A stretch of DNA of 64,000 nt, from contig NZ_JBFRCT010000010.1 in the NCBI RefSeq assembly GCF_052113225.1, positions 253,616 to 317,615 of the forward strand. The letters run 5' to 3'. The stretch comes from Pristimantibacillus sp052113225. Its GTDB lineage: Bacteria > Bacillota > Bacilli > Paenibacillales > Paenibacillaceae. Within the stretch, counting starts at the first letter, position 1. Each line of letters begins with the position of its first letter. Under the pieces are notes generated by a model. The model saw only the letters and a list, made by a program, of their open reading frames with translations. It was not told where the DNA came from and made no database searches. Both the position numbers and the translations under genes were made by a program. Below, in pieces: positions 51,724 through 60,177 of the stretch.

Positions 51724-54135
51724 ATGGACGAGAATAGAGCGTGGACGGCGAAGTGGATTTGGGCAGGTCCTGATCAGGCGGTGAATGGTAATGGGTCTAT
51801 GGAGAACGTGCTTTTTCGGCGGAGCTTTCAAGTTCCTGCAGAGGGTAGCTCACAGCTTAAAGTCCATGTATCCGCGGACAGCCGATACCGGCTGTATGTG
51901 AATGGACAATCCATTGCACATGGGCCTTGTAAGGGGGATCTTAATGTTCATTATTATGATTCAGTAGATGTATCGCCTTTCCTTCGTCCAGGTATAAATG
52001 TGCTGGCGGCACAGGTCGTTCATTATAAAGGGGATAAAGGGCCAGCTTCAGCATGGCGCAAGGACCGTGGTGTGTTTTTGCTGGAGGGCAGCCTGAAGGA
52101 TCATGGCGGGGTGGAGTTAGAGAAGCTGCATACCGGTCTCACGGGCTGGGATTGTTACCGGACCCCAGCACGGTCGGCGATGCTGGCGCCGGAAACTGCT
52201 ACTCTCTTCATTGGCGGCGGAGAAATCATAGATGGCGCCGACTGGCCTTATGGCTGGAGAGAGAGTACCTTTGCCAATACAGAATGGCCGGCTGCAGCCG
52301 TTGTGGCGGAGACGCATGACAAGATGTACGGAGGCTTGAGCAGTTGGCTGCTCACTCCACGTCCGATTCCTTTCATGAGGGAGGAAGCATTATCGTTTAA
52401 GACAATCGTCCAAGGGGAATGTGGCGACAAGGTCTATGCTAGCGAACCGATGAAAGATGAGGGACTGCTTGGTATTGAAGTGCCTGCAGGCGGCCGACTG
52501 GTCCTTGAGCTTGATGCGGGTGAGCTGGTGGCTGGATTCCCGCAGCTTGTACTTAGTGGTGGAACAGGCACAGCGTATTTATTGTATTCAGAATGTTATG
52601 AATATGAGCCTTTTCCGAATGGACAACGCAACAAGGGAGTACGTGATGAGCCGGAGGGTAAACAATTATATGGATTTGAGGATACGTATCGGATAGCGGG
52701 ATATGGAAGACGCGCTGGCGAGCATGAAAGGTATGAACCTTTTCATCGGAGAGCGTTTCGATTCATCCGTCTTACTGTAGAGGCAGCTGATGAACCTGTT
52801 GTTGTGGAGAGCTTAACCTACCTTAGAACGGGGTATCCGCTTGATGTTCAAGCAACCTTCCAGAGCTCGGATCCATCACTCTTACCTTTATGGACGATCA
52901 GCTTGAATACGCTTCGCAATTGTATGCATGAGACGTATGAAGATACTCCTTTCTATGAGCAAATGCAGTATGAAATGGACAGCAGGCTGCAGGCGCTGTT
53001 CACCTATTATGTAAGCGGGGACGACCGCCTGGCGCGCAAGGCGATCTATGATTTCCACAGCTCGCTGCTGCCGACGGGCATGCTGCAAAGCCGGTATCCG
53101 TCTGTGAATCGTCAGATTATCCCTGGTTTTGCTCTTTTCTGGATCATGATGGTTCATGATCATTATTGGTATACCGGTGATTTGGAGCATGCCGCGCGGT
53201 ACAGATCTTCGATGGATGCCGTACTTGCGTGGTTTGATGCACGGATAGAGCCGGAGACTGGACTGGTCGGCATTATGCCGGAAGCTTATTGGTCCTTCGT
53301 GGATTGGACGGAGGAATGGCGTGCTAATGCGGGGGCACCGCCTTCAGGCAGATCAGGACCTAATACGATTTATAATTTGATGGTTGTAGATGCACTGTTT
53401 AAAGCAGCTGAGCTAAATGAAGCAACAGGGCGGCGGGATACAGGACTAGAATACCGTCAGCGTGCTGAAGCTTTGCAGCAGGCTGTCCGGAAGCATTGCT
53501 GGTCGGCGGAGCAAGGTGTATTCGCAGATAGTCCAGGTGTTGATGCATATAGTCAGCATGCTCAGATATGGGCGGTACTGACCGATACGGTTACTGGTGA
53601 GGAAGCGAAGGCGCTGACTGTGCGGACACTGGAGACGAAGGGACTTGCCAAAGTATCGTTTGCGATGGCCTTTTATTTGTTCCGTGTGCTGGCGAAGACC
53701 GGGCTGTATGCCAGATCGTTACCTTTATGGGACGACTGGAAAGCTCAGGTGGATTTGCATTTGACCTCCTGGGTGGAGGATCCGGTCTCTGTTCGAAGCG
53801 ATTGTCATGCTTGGGGAGCCCTGCCGCTATACGAATTCCCGACGGAGCTGCTTGGTGTCCAGCCGTTAACTCCAGGCTTTGCGAGTATCTCGGTTGCACC
53901 TAGAATTAGCGGCTTGCAGGAGATATCTGGCTGTGCAATGACGCCGCATGGAGCCGTTCATATTGCTTGGAGTATGCAAGAAGGCCGATTTAACTTACGG
54001 GTTGAACGGCCAGATACGATACCGGTTCAGATCAAGCTGCCTAATGGTGAAATGCTTTATTGTACGGAAACAGGACCGGTTGTGTGTGAATGTGAGGTTA
54101 CGATAAATGAACATATAGAGGAGCTTGCGCCATGA
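51724..54135 (+). CDS. GH78-like alpha-L-rhamnosidase
   Basis: An 803-residue protein. N-terminal beta-domains (AKWIWAGPDQ, FRRSFQVP, YRLYVNGQSIAHGPCKGD) are followed by an (alpha/alpha)6 barrel from about residue 390 with YEDTPFYEQMQYEMDSR, the acidic catalytic region of GH78. The C-terminal SDCHAWGALPLYEF with ...PGFASISVAPRI is the family's usual ending. No signal peptide. The gene overlaps the second GH42 by 4 nt and follows the regulator by 18 nt with AAAAGGAGGAG. It should remove rhamnose from imported oligosaccharides or glycosides; related families with similar folds are possible. Confidence 0.85.
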   Translation: MDENRAWTAKWIWAGPDQAVNGNGSMENVLFRRSFQVPAEGSSQLKVHVSADSRYRLYVNGQSIAHGPCKGDLNVHYYDSVDVSPFLRPGINVLAAQVVHYKGDKGPASAWRKDRGVFLLEGSLKDHGGVELEKLHTGLTGWDCYRTPARSAMLAPETATLFIGGGEIIDGADWPYGWRESTFANTEWPAAAVVAETHDKMYGGLSSWLLTPRPIPFMREEALSFKTIVQGECGDKVYASEPMKDEGLLGIEVPAGGRLVLELDAGELVAGFPQLVLSGGTGTAYLLYSECYEYEPFPNGQRNKGVRDEPEGKQLYGFEDTYRIAGYGRRAGEHERYEPFHRRAFRFIRLTVEAADEPVVVESLTYLRTGYPLDVQATFQSSDPSLLPLWTISLNTLRNCMHETYEDTPFYEQMQYEMDSRLQALFTYYVSGDDRLARKAIYDFHSSLLPTGMLQSRYPSVNRQIIPGFALFWIMMVHDHYWYTGDLEHAARYRSSMDAVLAWFDARIEPETGLVGIMPEAYWSFVDWTEEWRANAGAPPSGRSGPNTIYNLMVVDALFKAAELNEATGRRDTGLEYRQRAEALQQAVRKHCWSAEQGVFADSPGVDAYSQHAQIWAVLTDTVTGEEAKALTVRTLETKGLAKVSFAMAFYLFRVLAKTGLYARSLPLWDDWKAQVDLHLTSWVEDPVSVRSDCHAWGALPLYEFPTELLGVQPLTPGFASISVAPRISGLQEISGCAMTPHGAVHIAWSMQEGRFNLRVERPDTIPVQIKLPNGEMLYCTETGPVVCECEVTINEHIEELAP

Positions 54136-55748
54136 AGCTTGGAATAGCTTATTATCCAGAGCATGAACAATCGGAGCAATGGGATATCGATTATAGCAAA
54201 CTAGCAGCGGCGGGTATTCTTTCCGTTCGAATCGCTGAATTTGCCTGGGCGGTGCTCGAGCCCCGTGACGGCCAATTTGAATGGGAATGGCTTGATGCCG
54301 CAATTGAAAGAGCCGCTTCACACGGTATTAACGTTGTTTTATGTACGCCAACGGCATGTCCGCCAGTCTGGCTGGTGGAGAAACATCCCGATGTTCTCCC
54401 CGTTAATAAACAGGGACGTGTCATCGGTTTTGGCGCCCGCCAACACCGGTCTTATTCATCGGACAATTATGTGAACTATTCCTTGCGGATCGTAGACGCA
54501 ATGGCCGAGCGTTATGGCAATCATCCGAATGTTGCCGCTTGGCAGCTGGATAATGAATTTGGCGGGGAAACCAAATATGACTATAGTGATCCAGCGAGAG
54601 TTGCTTTCCATCGTTGGCTCGAAGAGCGTTACGGCTCGATTGAGAGGCTGAATGAAAGATGGGGAACAACCTTCTGGTCGCAGCGTTATGAGCGATTCGA
54701 TCAGGTTCCGCTGCCTGCTCCAATTGGCGCAGACGTGAACATGTGGCAGCATCCGAGTCTGGAGCTGGATTTTGCCAGGTTCTCCTCGGACAGTATGGTG
54801 CGTTTTGCGAGCCTTCAAGCGGCAGTTCTGCGTCCCTATATCGGGCCCCGGCCCATCACAACCAATGCCTTCATGTTCTGTTGGGGAGATAACCTGAACT
54901 GGCCGGACCTATTCGCAGATTTGGATGTTGTGGGTATGGATATTTACAGCAATAAGCCGCATGAGATTGCTTTTTATGCAGATGCCTGCCGCGGGGTGCT
55001 GGGCAAGCCTTTCTGGATGATGGAGTATGGCACTGGAACTACGGAGCTGGAGCGGGATATGAATGTGGTCAGTGAGCGTGGCTGCAGCAGATTCTATCTG
55101 TTCAAGATGAAGCCATTCCCATGGGGTCAGGAGCAAGGCGGCGGACAGCCGGAGCTTGTGACGTTAACCGGAGAGCCCTCCCGGAATTATCATGTCGTAC
55201 AGTCGTATACAGCGAAACATGCCCATGAACCGGAACTAACGGAGACAGGACGGGCAGCAGTTGGTGTGTATTATCATTTCGACAGCTCCTGGAGCTATCA
55301 GCTTTCCGTAGTTGACCGTATCGCTTATCCGGACTACATCGTTCATAACGTTTATCGTCATCTATTTGAAGCGGGTATTCGTACGGAAGTTGTCTACTCG
55401 GGCGAGCAGTTGGATGGGTTGGAAACGTTGATTATTCCTCTTCACCAAATCTATGATTCTGTCTTGGAGGAACGTCTCATTGCCTTCGTGCAGGCAGGCG
55501 GCAGGCTGATCGTTACTTCCGATTTGTTCCGCAAGAATGCGGATAATGTCTATCTACGGGAAGTACCTCGTCTATTCGCCGAGCTGCTCGACTGGCAGGA
55601 AAATAACTTTGCAGGTGATGTAATCGCCGAGGGCACCGTCATGATCCGCAAGCATATGAGCGGTAAAGGCGAGACATGGCTCGTTCACCGCAACTCCAGT
55701 GCGGAGCAGTGGAAGGATGTGCTGGCTGGCATTATGGAATACGCTTAA
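54132..55748 (+). CDS. GH42 beta-galactosidase, second copy, no zinc cluster
   Basis: A 538-residue enzyme of the same family as the protein at 42518-44515. LGIAYYPEHEQSEQW starts the barrel; WQLDNEFGG carries the acid/base Glu (about residue 139) and WMMEYGTGT the nucleophile Glu (about 295). The four-cysteine zinc site of the first copy is missing, and the C-terminal domain is short, so it is a different subgroup, perhaps for another linkage. Its ATG overlaps the rhamnosidase stop (ATGA), showing coupled translation. A terminator follows. Confidence 0.9.
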   Translation: MKLGIAYYPEHEQSEQWDIDYSKLAAAGILSVRIAEFAWAVLEPRDGQFEWEWLDAAIERAASHGINVVLCTPTACPPVWLVEKHPDVLPVNKQGRVIGFGARQHRSYSSDNYVNYSLRIVDAMAERYGNHPNVAAWQLDNEFGGETKYDYSDPARVAFHRWLEERYGSIERLNERWGTTFWSQRYERFDQVPLPAPIGADVNMWQHPSLELDFARFSSDSMVRFASLQAAVLRPYIGPRPITTNAFMFCWGDNLNWPDLFADLDVVGMDIYSNKPHEIAFYADACRGVLGKPFWMMEYGTGTTELERDMNVVSERGCSRFYLFKMKPFPWGQEQGGGQPELVTLTGEPSRNYHVVQSYTAKHAHEPELTETGRAAVGVYYHFDSSWSYQLSVVDRIAYPDYIVHNVYRHLFEAGIRTEVVYSGEQLDGLETLIIPLHQIYDSVLEERLIAFVQAGGRLIVTSDLFRKNADNVYLREVPRLFAELLDWQENNFAGDVIAEGTVMIRKHMSGKGETWLVHRNSSAEQWKDVLAGIMEYA

Positions 55749-55751
55749 TTC

Positions 55752-55795
55752 ACAAACACCCGTCGGCGGGCTTTGACCTGCTGGCGGGTGTTTGT
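55752..55795 (+). terminator. Terminator at the end of the carbohydrate locus
   Basis: ACAAACACCCG / CGGGTGTTTGT stem with an inner GGC/GCT pairing; the T-tract after it is short. Confidence 0.6.
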
Positions 55796-55909
55796 AGTTT
55801 GTGCGCCGCATCAAGCAAGCAGCTTAAGAGGTAACTTTTCATTTTTCGTTGTATGATAAATAGACAAGTGATAAGGAATACAAGCGAAGAAAGGATAGGG
55901 GCGAAGCAC

Positions 55910-56236
55910 ATGTTACAGCCGTATACGATGAGAGTTATCGAGACGATCAAACAAATCCCGGAAGGTAAAGTGATGACTTACGGGCAAATTGCAGCTCTCG
56001 CTGGGAGCAGCAGAGGGGCGAGGCAGGTCGTACGAATTTTGCATTCATTAAGCAGCATCCATCAGCTGCCTTGGCATCGGGTTGTTAACGCAAAAGGAGA
56101 GATTGCGATACAAGAGGATGAATCGCGTATGATTCAGCAGCATTTACTGGAGGCTGAAGGGGTAGAGGTGGGAAAGAGCGGTAGAATTGATCTTGCTCTT
56201 TTCCGCTATGAGCCGGCTGTTGAACCGGAATTATAG
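55910..56236 (+). CDS. Alkyltransferase-like protein (ATL, MGMT family)
   Basis: A 108-residue protein matching the DNA-binding domain of O6-alkylguanine-DNA alkyltransferase: GKVMTYGQIAALAGSSRGARQV, then PWHRVVNAKGEI. The acceptor Cys of PCHRV is Trp (PWHRV), so it cannot remove alkyl groups itself. ATL proteins flip and mark alkylated guanine for nucleotide excision repair. The ATG at 55910 with GGGGCGAAG is used; an in-frame ATG at 55853 lies too far upstream and has no site. Confidence 0.88.
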   Translation: MLQPYTMRVIETIKQIPEGKVMTYGQIAALAGSSRGARQVVRILHSLSSIHQLPWHRVVNAKGEIAIQEDESRMIQQHLLEAEGVEVGKSGRIDLALFRYEPAVEPEL

Positions 56237-56245
56237 GACTCCTCA

Positions 56246-56282
56246 TATGTTAACCTATATGATAAAATAAGGTTAACATATA
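56246..56282. promoter_or_regulatory. Perfect 12-bp dyad before the DUF1284 gene
   Basis: ATATGTTAACCT (56246-56257) and AGGTTAACATAT (56271-56282) with 13 A/T-rich bases between them. There is no T-run on the plus side and TATGAT-like -10 sequence within, so an operator is more likely than a terminator. Confidence 0.5.
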
Positions 56283-56303
56283 TATGAAGGAGCGATTGAT
56301 CGA

Positions 56304-56726
56304 ATGCAGAGCATATCATTAAGAGGGCATCATTTATTTTGTCTGCTTGGTTATCGGGGCAAAGGTTATTCGGATGGCTTCTGTACCAATATGACAACTG
56401 TATACGAGACGCTGCGCCAGCAGCCACAAACGATGATTGAGATCATCGAAGGCCCGGATGTGATCTGTGCTGCATTCCCGACGGATCAGCCGTCCCACTG
56501 TCAGAATCCTAGCGTGTATCGCAAAGACAGTGAGATATTAGGTGTGCTTGGACTTACGATTGGAAGCCGTCTTCGCTGGGAAGAGCTTTGCAGCCTCGTG
56601 GCAGAAGCAATCGAGCCAAGTGATATCCATCGGCTGTGCTATGACTGCCCTTGGGAGCCGTATGGCCTCTGTCAGGAAGGGGTAGCACATATGCGAGAGG
56701 CGAAAGCGCTCAGGGCTTTGCCTTAA
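56304..56726 (+). CDS. DUF1284 cysteine-rich small protein
   Basis: A 140-residue protein with ISLRGHHLFCLLGYRGKGYS at the start, the DUF1284 hallmark. Seven cysteines are spread as in the family: CLL, FCTN, ICAAFP, HCQNP, LCSL and, near the end, LCYDCPWEPYGLCQEG. The C-terminal cysteines and His suggest metal or iron-sulfur binding, but the function is unknown. It lies after a perfect dyad that may control it, and is convergent with the SASP gene. Confidence 0.82.
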   Translation: MQSISLRGHHLFCLLGYRGKGYSDGFCTNMTTVYETLRQQPQTMIEIIEGPDVICAAFPTDQPSHCQNPSVYRKDSEILGVLGLTIGSRLRWEELCSLVAEAIEPSDIHRLCYDCPWEPYGLCQEGVAHMREAKALRALP

Positions 56727-56751
56727 CCCTTTTGCACCAACCTGAACAGAA

Positions 56752-56780
56752 CAAAGCGGCAGCTTAAGGCTGCCGCTTTG
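56752..56780. terminator. Bidirectional terminator
   Basis: CAAAGCGGCAGC / GCTGCCGCTTTG perfect 12-bp stem with a 5-nt loop. The SASP stop codon lies within it. Confidence 0.8.
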
Positions 56781-57045
56781 CAAGTTTCTCCTGTGCCATC
56801 CGAATCATTTCGCGTATCATAGGTCCGCCGATCCTGCCGCCTACATGCCCGGCATCCTCCGTCTTCATCTGCCCGTTGTCGCCGCGATTCATCCGAATAC
56901 CCAGTTCGCCAGCTACCTCGTATTTCACGTCATCGGGTCTGTTCTCATCCACGGTGTAACCTTCCTGCCGCATGACATTCGCTTTTAATGTCTGCATGGC
57001 TTCGCTAGCCTCGGGTACTAGAAGCCGTCTATTCCGTCTTCCCAT
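56764..57045 (-). CDS. Alpha/beta-type small acid-soluble spore protein
   Basis: A 93-residue protein. The family core is present: VKYEVAGELGI (the germination protease cleavage region), then RGDNGQMKTEDAGHVGGRIGG and a final MIREMIRMAQEKL helix. The N-terminal extension GRRNRRLLVPEASEAMQTLK is longer and more basic than in standard SspA/B proteins. Alpha/beta SASPs coat and protect spore DNA, so this marks the organism as a spore-former. A sigma-G promoter was not clearly seen. Confidence 0.88.
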   Translation of the reverse strand: MGRRNRRLLVPEASEAMQTLKANVMRQEGYTVDENRPDDVKYEVAGELGIRMNRGDNGQMKTEDAGHVGGRIGGPMIREMIRMAQEKLAKRQP

Positions 57046-57125
57046 TCTTTAACACCGCCTCATCCATGATTGTATTGCTGGCTTTTATTTTCCCCGGTAA
57101 GCCCTGCAATTATGAAGGCGATGAA

Positions 57126-57833
57126 TTAAATATACTGGCTAAGGATGGCATTAACTTTGGCACGGTTGGAGATAAAAGTATGGCGTTTCAGGAGCCGCTG
57201 GTTCAGCGTGTTTTTGCTATGCACGACGACCATGTAATTGCGCTTTCCACCCGTAGTTAGAATCTCATGCTTATGCTTGATGACTCCGCTGTGTCCATCC
57301 ACTGTTTTGTAGCGAAACCCGTTAAAATACTGCTCCGACTTATAAATCCATGTATAAAAAGGCGGAGAAGACTTACTTACCGTAGCGATTCGATGCTTCA
57401 CGCTGTCGTAAATATAACCGGCCTGGTTAATGAGCGCCCGAGTACCTTGTTTGGGTTTATATTTGTGAAGCTGGTCGATTAAGGTGTGGTGGTACGTATC
57501 ATCGCAATCCAGTCGAACGAGGTAGAGCAACTCATTGCTGCCAACCGTTTTACGCAGCTTATCTTCGTATTTATTTTCTGCTACAAAACGGATATGGCTC
57601 GGAAGCTTTGGGTACTTTGCTAATTCAGCTCGGACAATTGCTTCTGTCCTTTCGGTATATCGAATGAAAGTGTGGAAATGTTGATTGCTTTGTTTCAGCA
57701 GGCTTTGAAGGGTATATTTCATAAAAATCGACATTCTGTATTTGATCCATTGAGGGGTCAGCCCTACCCGATAGACACCACCCCTATTCGAACGGTTGTT
57801 AAACTCGATTTCCACAACAATTGATTTTGTCAT
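57126..57833 (-). CDS. Putative rhamnosyltransferase-like glycosyltransferase
   Basis: A 235-residue GT-A-like protein. The DxD site reads LLYLVRLDCDDTYHHTLI (DCDD, near residue 107), with a family-like FIRYTERTEAIV before it. KRNYMVVVHSKNTLNQR near the end resembles the C-terminal part of Rhamno_transf-type proteins. No TM helix, so it is cytoplasmic. GGGAGG fits the ATG at 57833; the GTG at 57842 leaves no spacing. It stands alone; substrate and acceptor unknown, and a wall or spore polysaccharide is possible. Confidence 0.7.
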   Translation of the reverse strand: MTKSIVVEIEFNNRSNRGGVYRVGLTPQWIKYRMSIFMKYTLQSLLKQSNQHFHTFIRYTERTEAIVRAELAKYPKLPSHIRFVAENKYEDKLRKTVGSNELLYLVRLDCDDTYHHTLIDQLHKYKPKQGTRALINQAGYIYDSVKHRIATVSKSSPPFYTWIYKSEQYFNGFRYKTVDGHSGVIKHKHEILTTGGKRNYMVVVHSKNTLNQRLLKRHTFISNRAKVNAILSQYI

Positions 57834-58005
57834 CTCGTCCACCCTCCCTTACGTCTGAGATAATATATTCCAAAGGGGAAGATTGGTATGGGACAGCATC
57901 TCTATAGAAGAACTTAAATCATGCTTAATGTTGGCAGTATAGTTTGATCCCCCGAAAAGCAAACCTAAGGGCGTACACAATAACCTTAAAGGGGCGCTAC
58001 TGACA

Positions 58006-58518
58006 ATGAAAAAGGCTTACGCAATGATTCTTGCTGCATCCCTCATGTTATCTGCCGCATCGGTTCCTGCTTTTGCTGCTGAGCATTCCAGTAAGGAAGA
58101 AGCAGCCATGGATAACGGGCATACAAACAGCAGCAAGTTTGGTACAAACAGTTATGGCAACTACGATTCAATCAGCTCAACACCAAATCCTATAAACAGC
58201 AACAGCTTTGGCACAAACAGATCCAACACTTATGGTACGAACAACTATGGCACTTACGGTACAAACAGCACAGTACCCAACCGTACAAATAACTACAATG
58301 CAACAACGAACCAAATGAACACTTACGGTACGACTGGTACCGGCACAGGCATCAATGCTAATAATTACCGTACGACTGGTACCGGCACAGGCGTCAATGC
58401 TAATAATTACCGTACATTAGCTAACGATAATAACAACCATAGGGGTTGGGGCTGGCTGGGACTACTTGGCTTGGCTGGCTTGTTTGGCTTAAGAAGCCGT
58501 GACCGGGAACGCACCTAA
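58006..58518 (+). CDS. Secreted WGxxGxxG-anchor protein with Asn/Thr/Tyr/Gly repeats
   Basis: 170 residues: a signal peptide (MKKAYAMILAASLMLSAAS ... AFA), then low-complexity NTYGTN/NYGTYGTN sequence, then a 14-residue tandem repeat TGTGTGINANNYRT / TGTGTGVNANNYRT (42-nt period, 58329-58412, near-identical DNA). It ends with WGWLGLLGLAGLFGLRSRDRERT (in parts: WG-x2-G-x2-G, then a basic tail), the WGxxGxxG membrane-anchor pattern. Function unknown; the arrangement suggests a protein displayed on the membrane or spore surface. A terminator follows. Confidence 0.75.
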   Translation: MKKAYAMILAASLMLSAASVPAFAAEHSSKEEAAMDNGHTNSSKFGTNSYGNYDSISSTPNPINSNSFGTNRSNTYGTNNYGTYGTNSTVPNRTNNYNATTNQMNTYGTTGTGTGINANNYRTTGTGTGVNANNYRTLANDNNNHRGWGWLGLLGLAGLFGLRSRDRERT

Positions 58519-58536
58519 TATTCTGCTTTAATAATG

Positions 58537-58565
58537 CCCCCTGTTTCTGACAGGGGGTTATTTAT
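58537..58565 (+). terminator. Rho-independent terminator
   Basis: CCCCCTGT / ACAGGGGG perfect stem with a 5-nt loop followed by TTATTTATT. Confidence 0.85.
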
Positions 58566-58651
58566 TGGAACCGATGAAATTGAATGTTTTGCATGCGCCT
58601 GAGCATATTAATCCCGTTGCAACTAATAAAGAATGAAAAGAGGCATATATA

Positions 58652-59170
58652 ATGGGGATTTTAAGTGGTAATCCGAAAGATGAACCGATGCACTACGGCG
58701 AGGTCTATGCAGTATGGCAAGCTTCTATAGTCGCAAAAAGCGCTATTTCCTGCTATCAGGCTTATTTAAACCATGCGGGTGACAAAGATCTTAAAAAAGT
58801 TCTGGATGCCCTTATTGATCAAGCAAAGCTGGAGATAAAAGAACTCGACACATTACTTACAGATAACGGTATTACTCCAGCGCCTGTTATGTCAGAGAGA
58901 CCTCCGGTCAAACTTGAAGATATCCCTGCGGGAGCAAGATTTGCTGATAATGAAATTGCCGGTGCAATAGCAGCCGATGTGTCAGCAGGATTGGTGGCTT
59001 GCAGCCAAGCAATGGGCCAATCCATAAGAGAAGATGTTGGCGCACTATTCGGGAAATATCATCTTACTAAAGCAGCCTTAGGTGTACGTATATTGGAAAT
59101 GGTTAAAGAAAAAGGGTGGCTTATTCCTCCTCCGCTTCAATTGAAACGTCCGGAGCCTGTAAAAGCATAG
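58652..59170 (+). CDS. DUF3231 ferritin-like helical protein
   Basis: A 172-residue protein starting MGILSGNPKDEPMHYGEVYAVW. The pattern of helices (SCYQAYLNHAGDKDLKKVLDAL, ELDTLLTDNGI, a Pro-rich linker LPPV-type, then IAADVSAGLVACSQAMGQS) matches DUF3231, which is related to the spore coat protein CotF/ferritin-like group. Many relatives are made during sporulation. It lies after the WGxxGxxG gene, separated by a terminator. Start codon position is clear; AAAAGAGG precedes it. Confidence 0.8.
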   Translation: MGILSGNPKDEPMHYGEVYAVWQASIVAKSAISCYQAYLNHAGDKDLKKVLDALIDQAKLEIKELDTLLTDNGITPAPVMSERPPVKLEDIPAGARFADNEIAGAIAADVSAGLVACSQAMGQSIREDVGALFGKYHLTKAALGVRILEMVKEKGWLIPPPLQLKRPEPVKA

Positions 59171-59182
59171 ATTCGTTTTTAG

Positions 59183-59207
59183 CCCTGCTCCTTGAGCAGG
59201 GTTTTTA
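59183..59207 (+). terminator. Rho-independent terminator
   Basis: CCCTGCTC / GAGCAGGG stem, 3-nt loop, TTTTTAT tail. Confidence 0.9.
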
Positions 59208-59293
59208 TTTGCTTGACAGATATTTCAGTTGAATATAGACTGGTGAAAATTTCTGAAGTGTTGTCTCATGCTGTTGCCAAAGGGGGAATCGAG

Positions 59294-60115
59294 ATGTGGG
59301 AGAGGCAGAAGCCTGAAGAATTAGCTTTACATATGCTTAAGACTCCGTCTTTTATTGCAAATGAAGTGAAAATGAACCTGCTGCACCGGATTTGTGAGAT
59401 GAGCCAATCGGTATGCTTCAGACACATGGATGGATCGGCCATTTTCGCAGGTTCGCCAGGCCATAATGCTTGGTTATGGGTCGATGATTCGTTAACCGAA
59501 GAAGTAAGGCGCCCTATGCTTCAAGATCTGATAAGGCAGCTTGCGAGCCATACTCTCCGCGGTATTACGGCTGAGCCAAGGCATGCCAAGCTGTTCGCTG
59601 AGCTGTATGCTTCACGTTATCGAGTGCGTCCGGAGAACAAGATGGGGATGGAAGCTTATTATTGTCCGGTCGTGAAGGATCCGGCAGATGTCGAGGGAAG
59701 TCTGCGGAAGGCGGTTTCTTCAGATGGACCGCTGGTAGCTGAATTTATGGCAGGCTTCGCCGAAAGCGCATACGGGATAAAGGTTCATCCAGCCAGCCAA
59801 ATACCTGCAGCGGACAATGCAATTGCTTCGGGTAATTTATATTTATGGATTATAGAGGAGACCCCCGTGTCGATGGCGCAGATCGCCCATCGCTCTCCGC
59901 GTCATGCACGCATTAATTACGTGTATACGCCTTTTGAATTGCGTAAGCGGGGATTTGCCAGCGCGACGGTAGCGGCATGCTGCGACTTGATCGTACAGGA
60001 GAATCGGGTACCTATGCTGTATGCCGATTTGACTAATCCTGATTCGAATAAGGTGTACAAAAGCATTGGTTTTGTGGAATGCGGCAAAGTAGCGGATGTT
60101 AAGTTTGTCTCTTAA
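59294..60115 (+). CDS. GNAT-family N-acetyltransferase
   Basis: A 273-residue protein. The C-terminal half carries the GNAT fold: NYVYTPFELRKRGFASATVAACCDLI (the acetyl-CoA loop RKRGFAS, near residue 220), then LYADLTNPDSNKVYKSIGFVECGK. The N-terminal half is weaker and may be a degenerate GNAT copy. The substrate is unknown. The ATG at 59294 follows AAGGGGG; the longer frame to 59192 covers the promoter and is rejected. TTGACA at 59213 with TATAGA downstream (short spacer) is a possible promoter. Confidence 0.85.
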   Translation: MWERQKPEELALHMLKTPSFIANEVKMNLLHRICEMSQSVCFRHMDGSAIFAGSPGHNAWLWVDDSLTEEVRRPMLQDLIRQLASHTLRGITAEPRHAKLFAELYASRYRVRPENKMGMEAYYCPVVKDPADVEGSLRKAVSSDGPLVAEFMAGFAESAYGIKVHPASQIPAADNAIASGNLYLWIIEETPVSMAQIAHRSPRHARINYVYTPFELRKRGFASATVAACCDLIVQENRVPMLYADLTNPDSNKVYKSIGFVECGKVADVKFVS

Positions 60116-60134
60116 CAGCGATCGATAAAGTCAG

Positions 60135-60161
60135 AAAAACCTCTCAGCTGTAGAGGTTTTT
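60135..60161. terminator. Bidirectional terminator
   Basis: AAAAACCTCT / AGAGGTTTTT perfect stem with a 7-nt loop, shared by the GNAT and GH115 genes. Confidence 0.88.
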
Positions 60162-60177
60162 CTTCGTCTTTGCTTGT

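Noticed and set aside
56246..56282. Terminator of the ATL gene
   Set aside because: The stem is A/T-rich with no clear T-tract and a likely -10 element inside; kept as an operator candidate instead.
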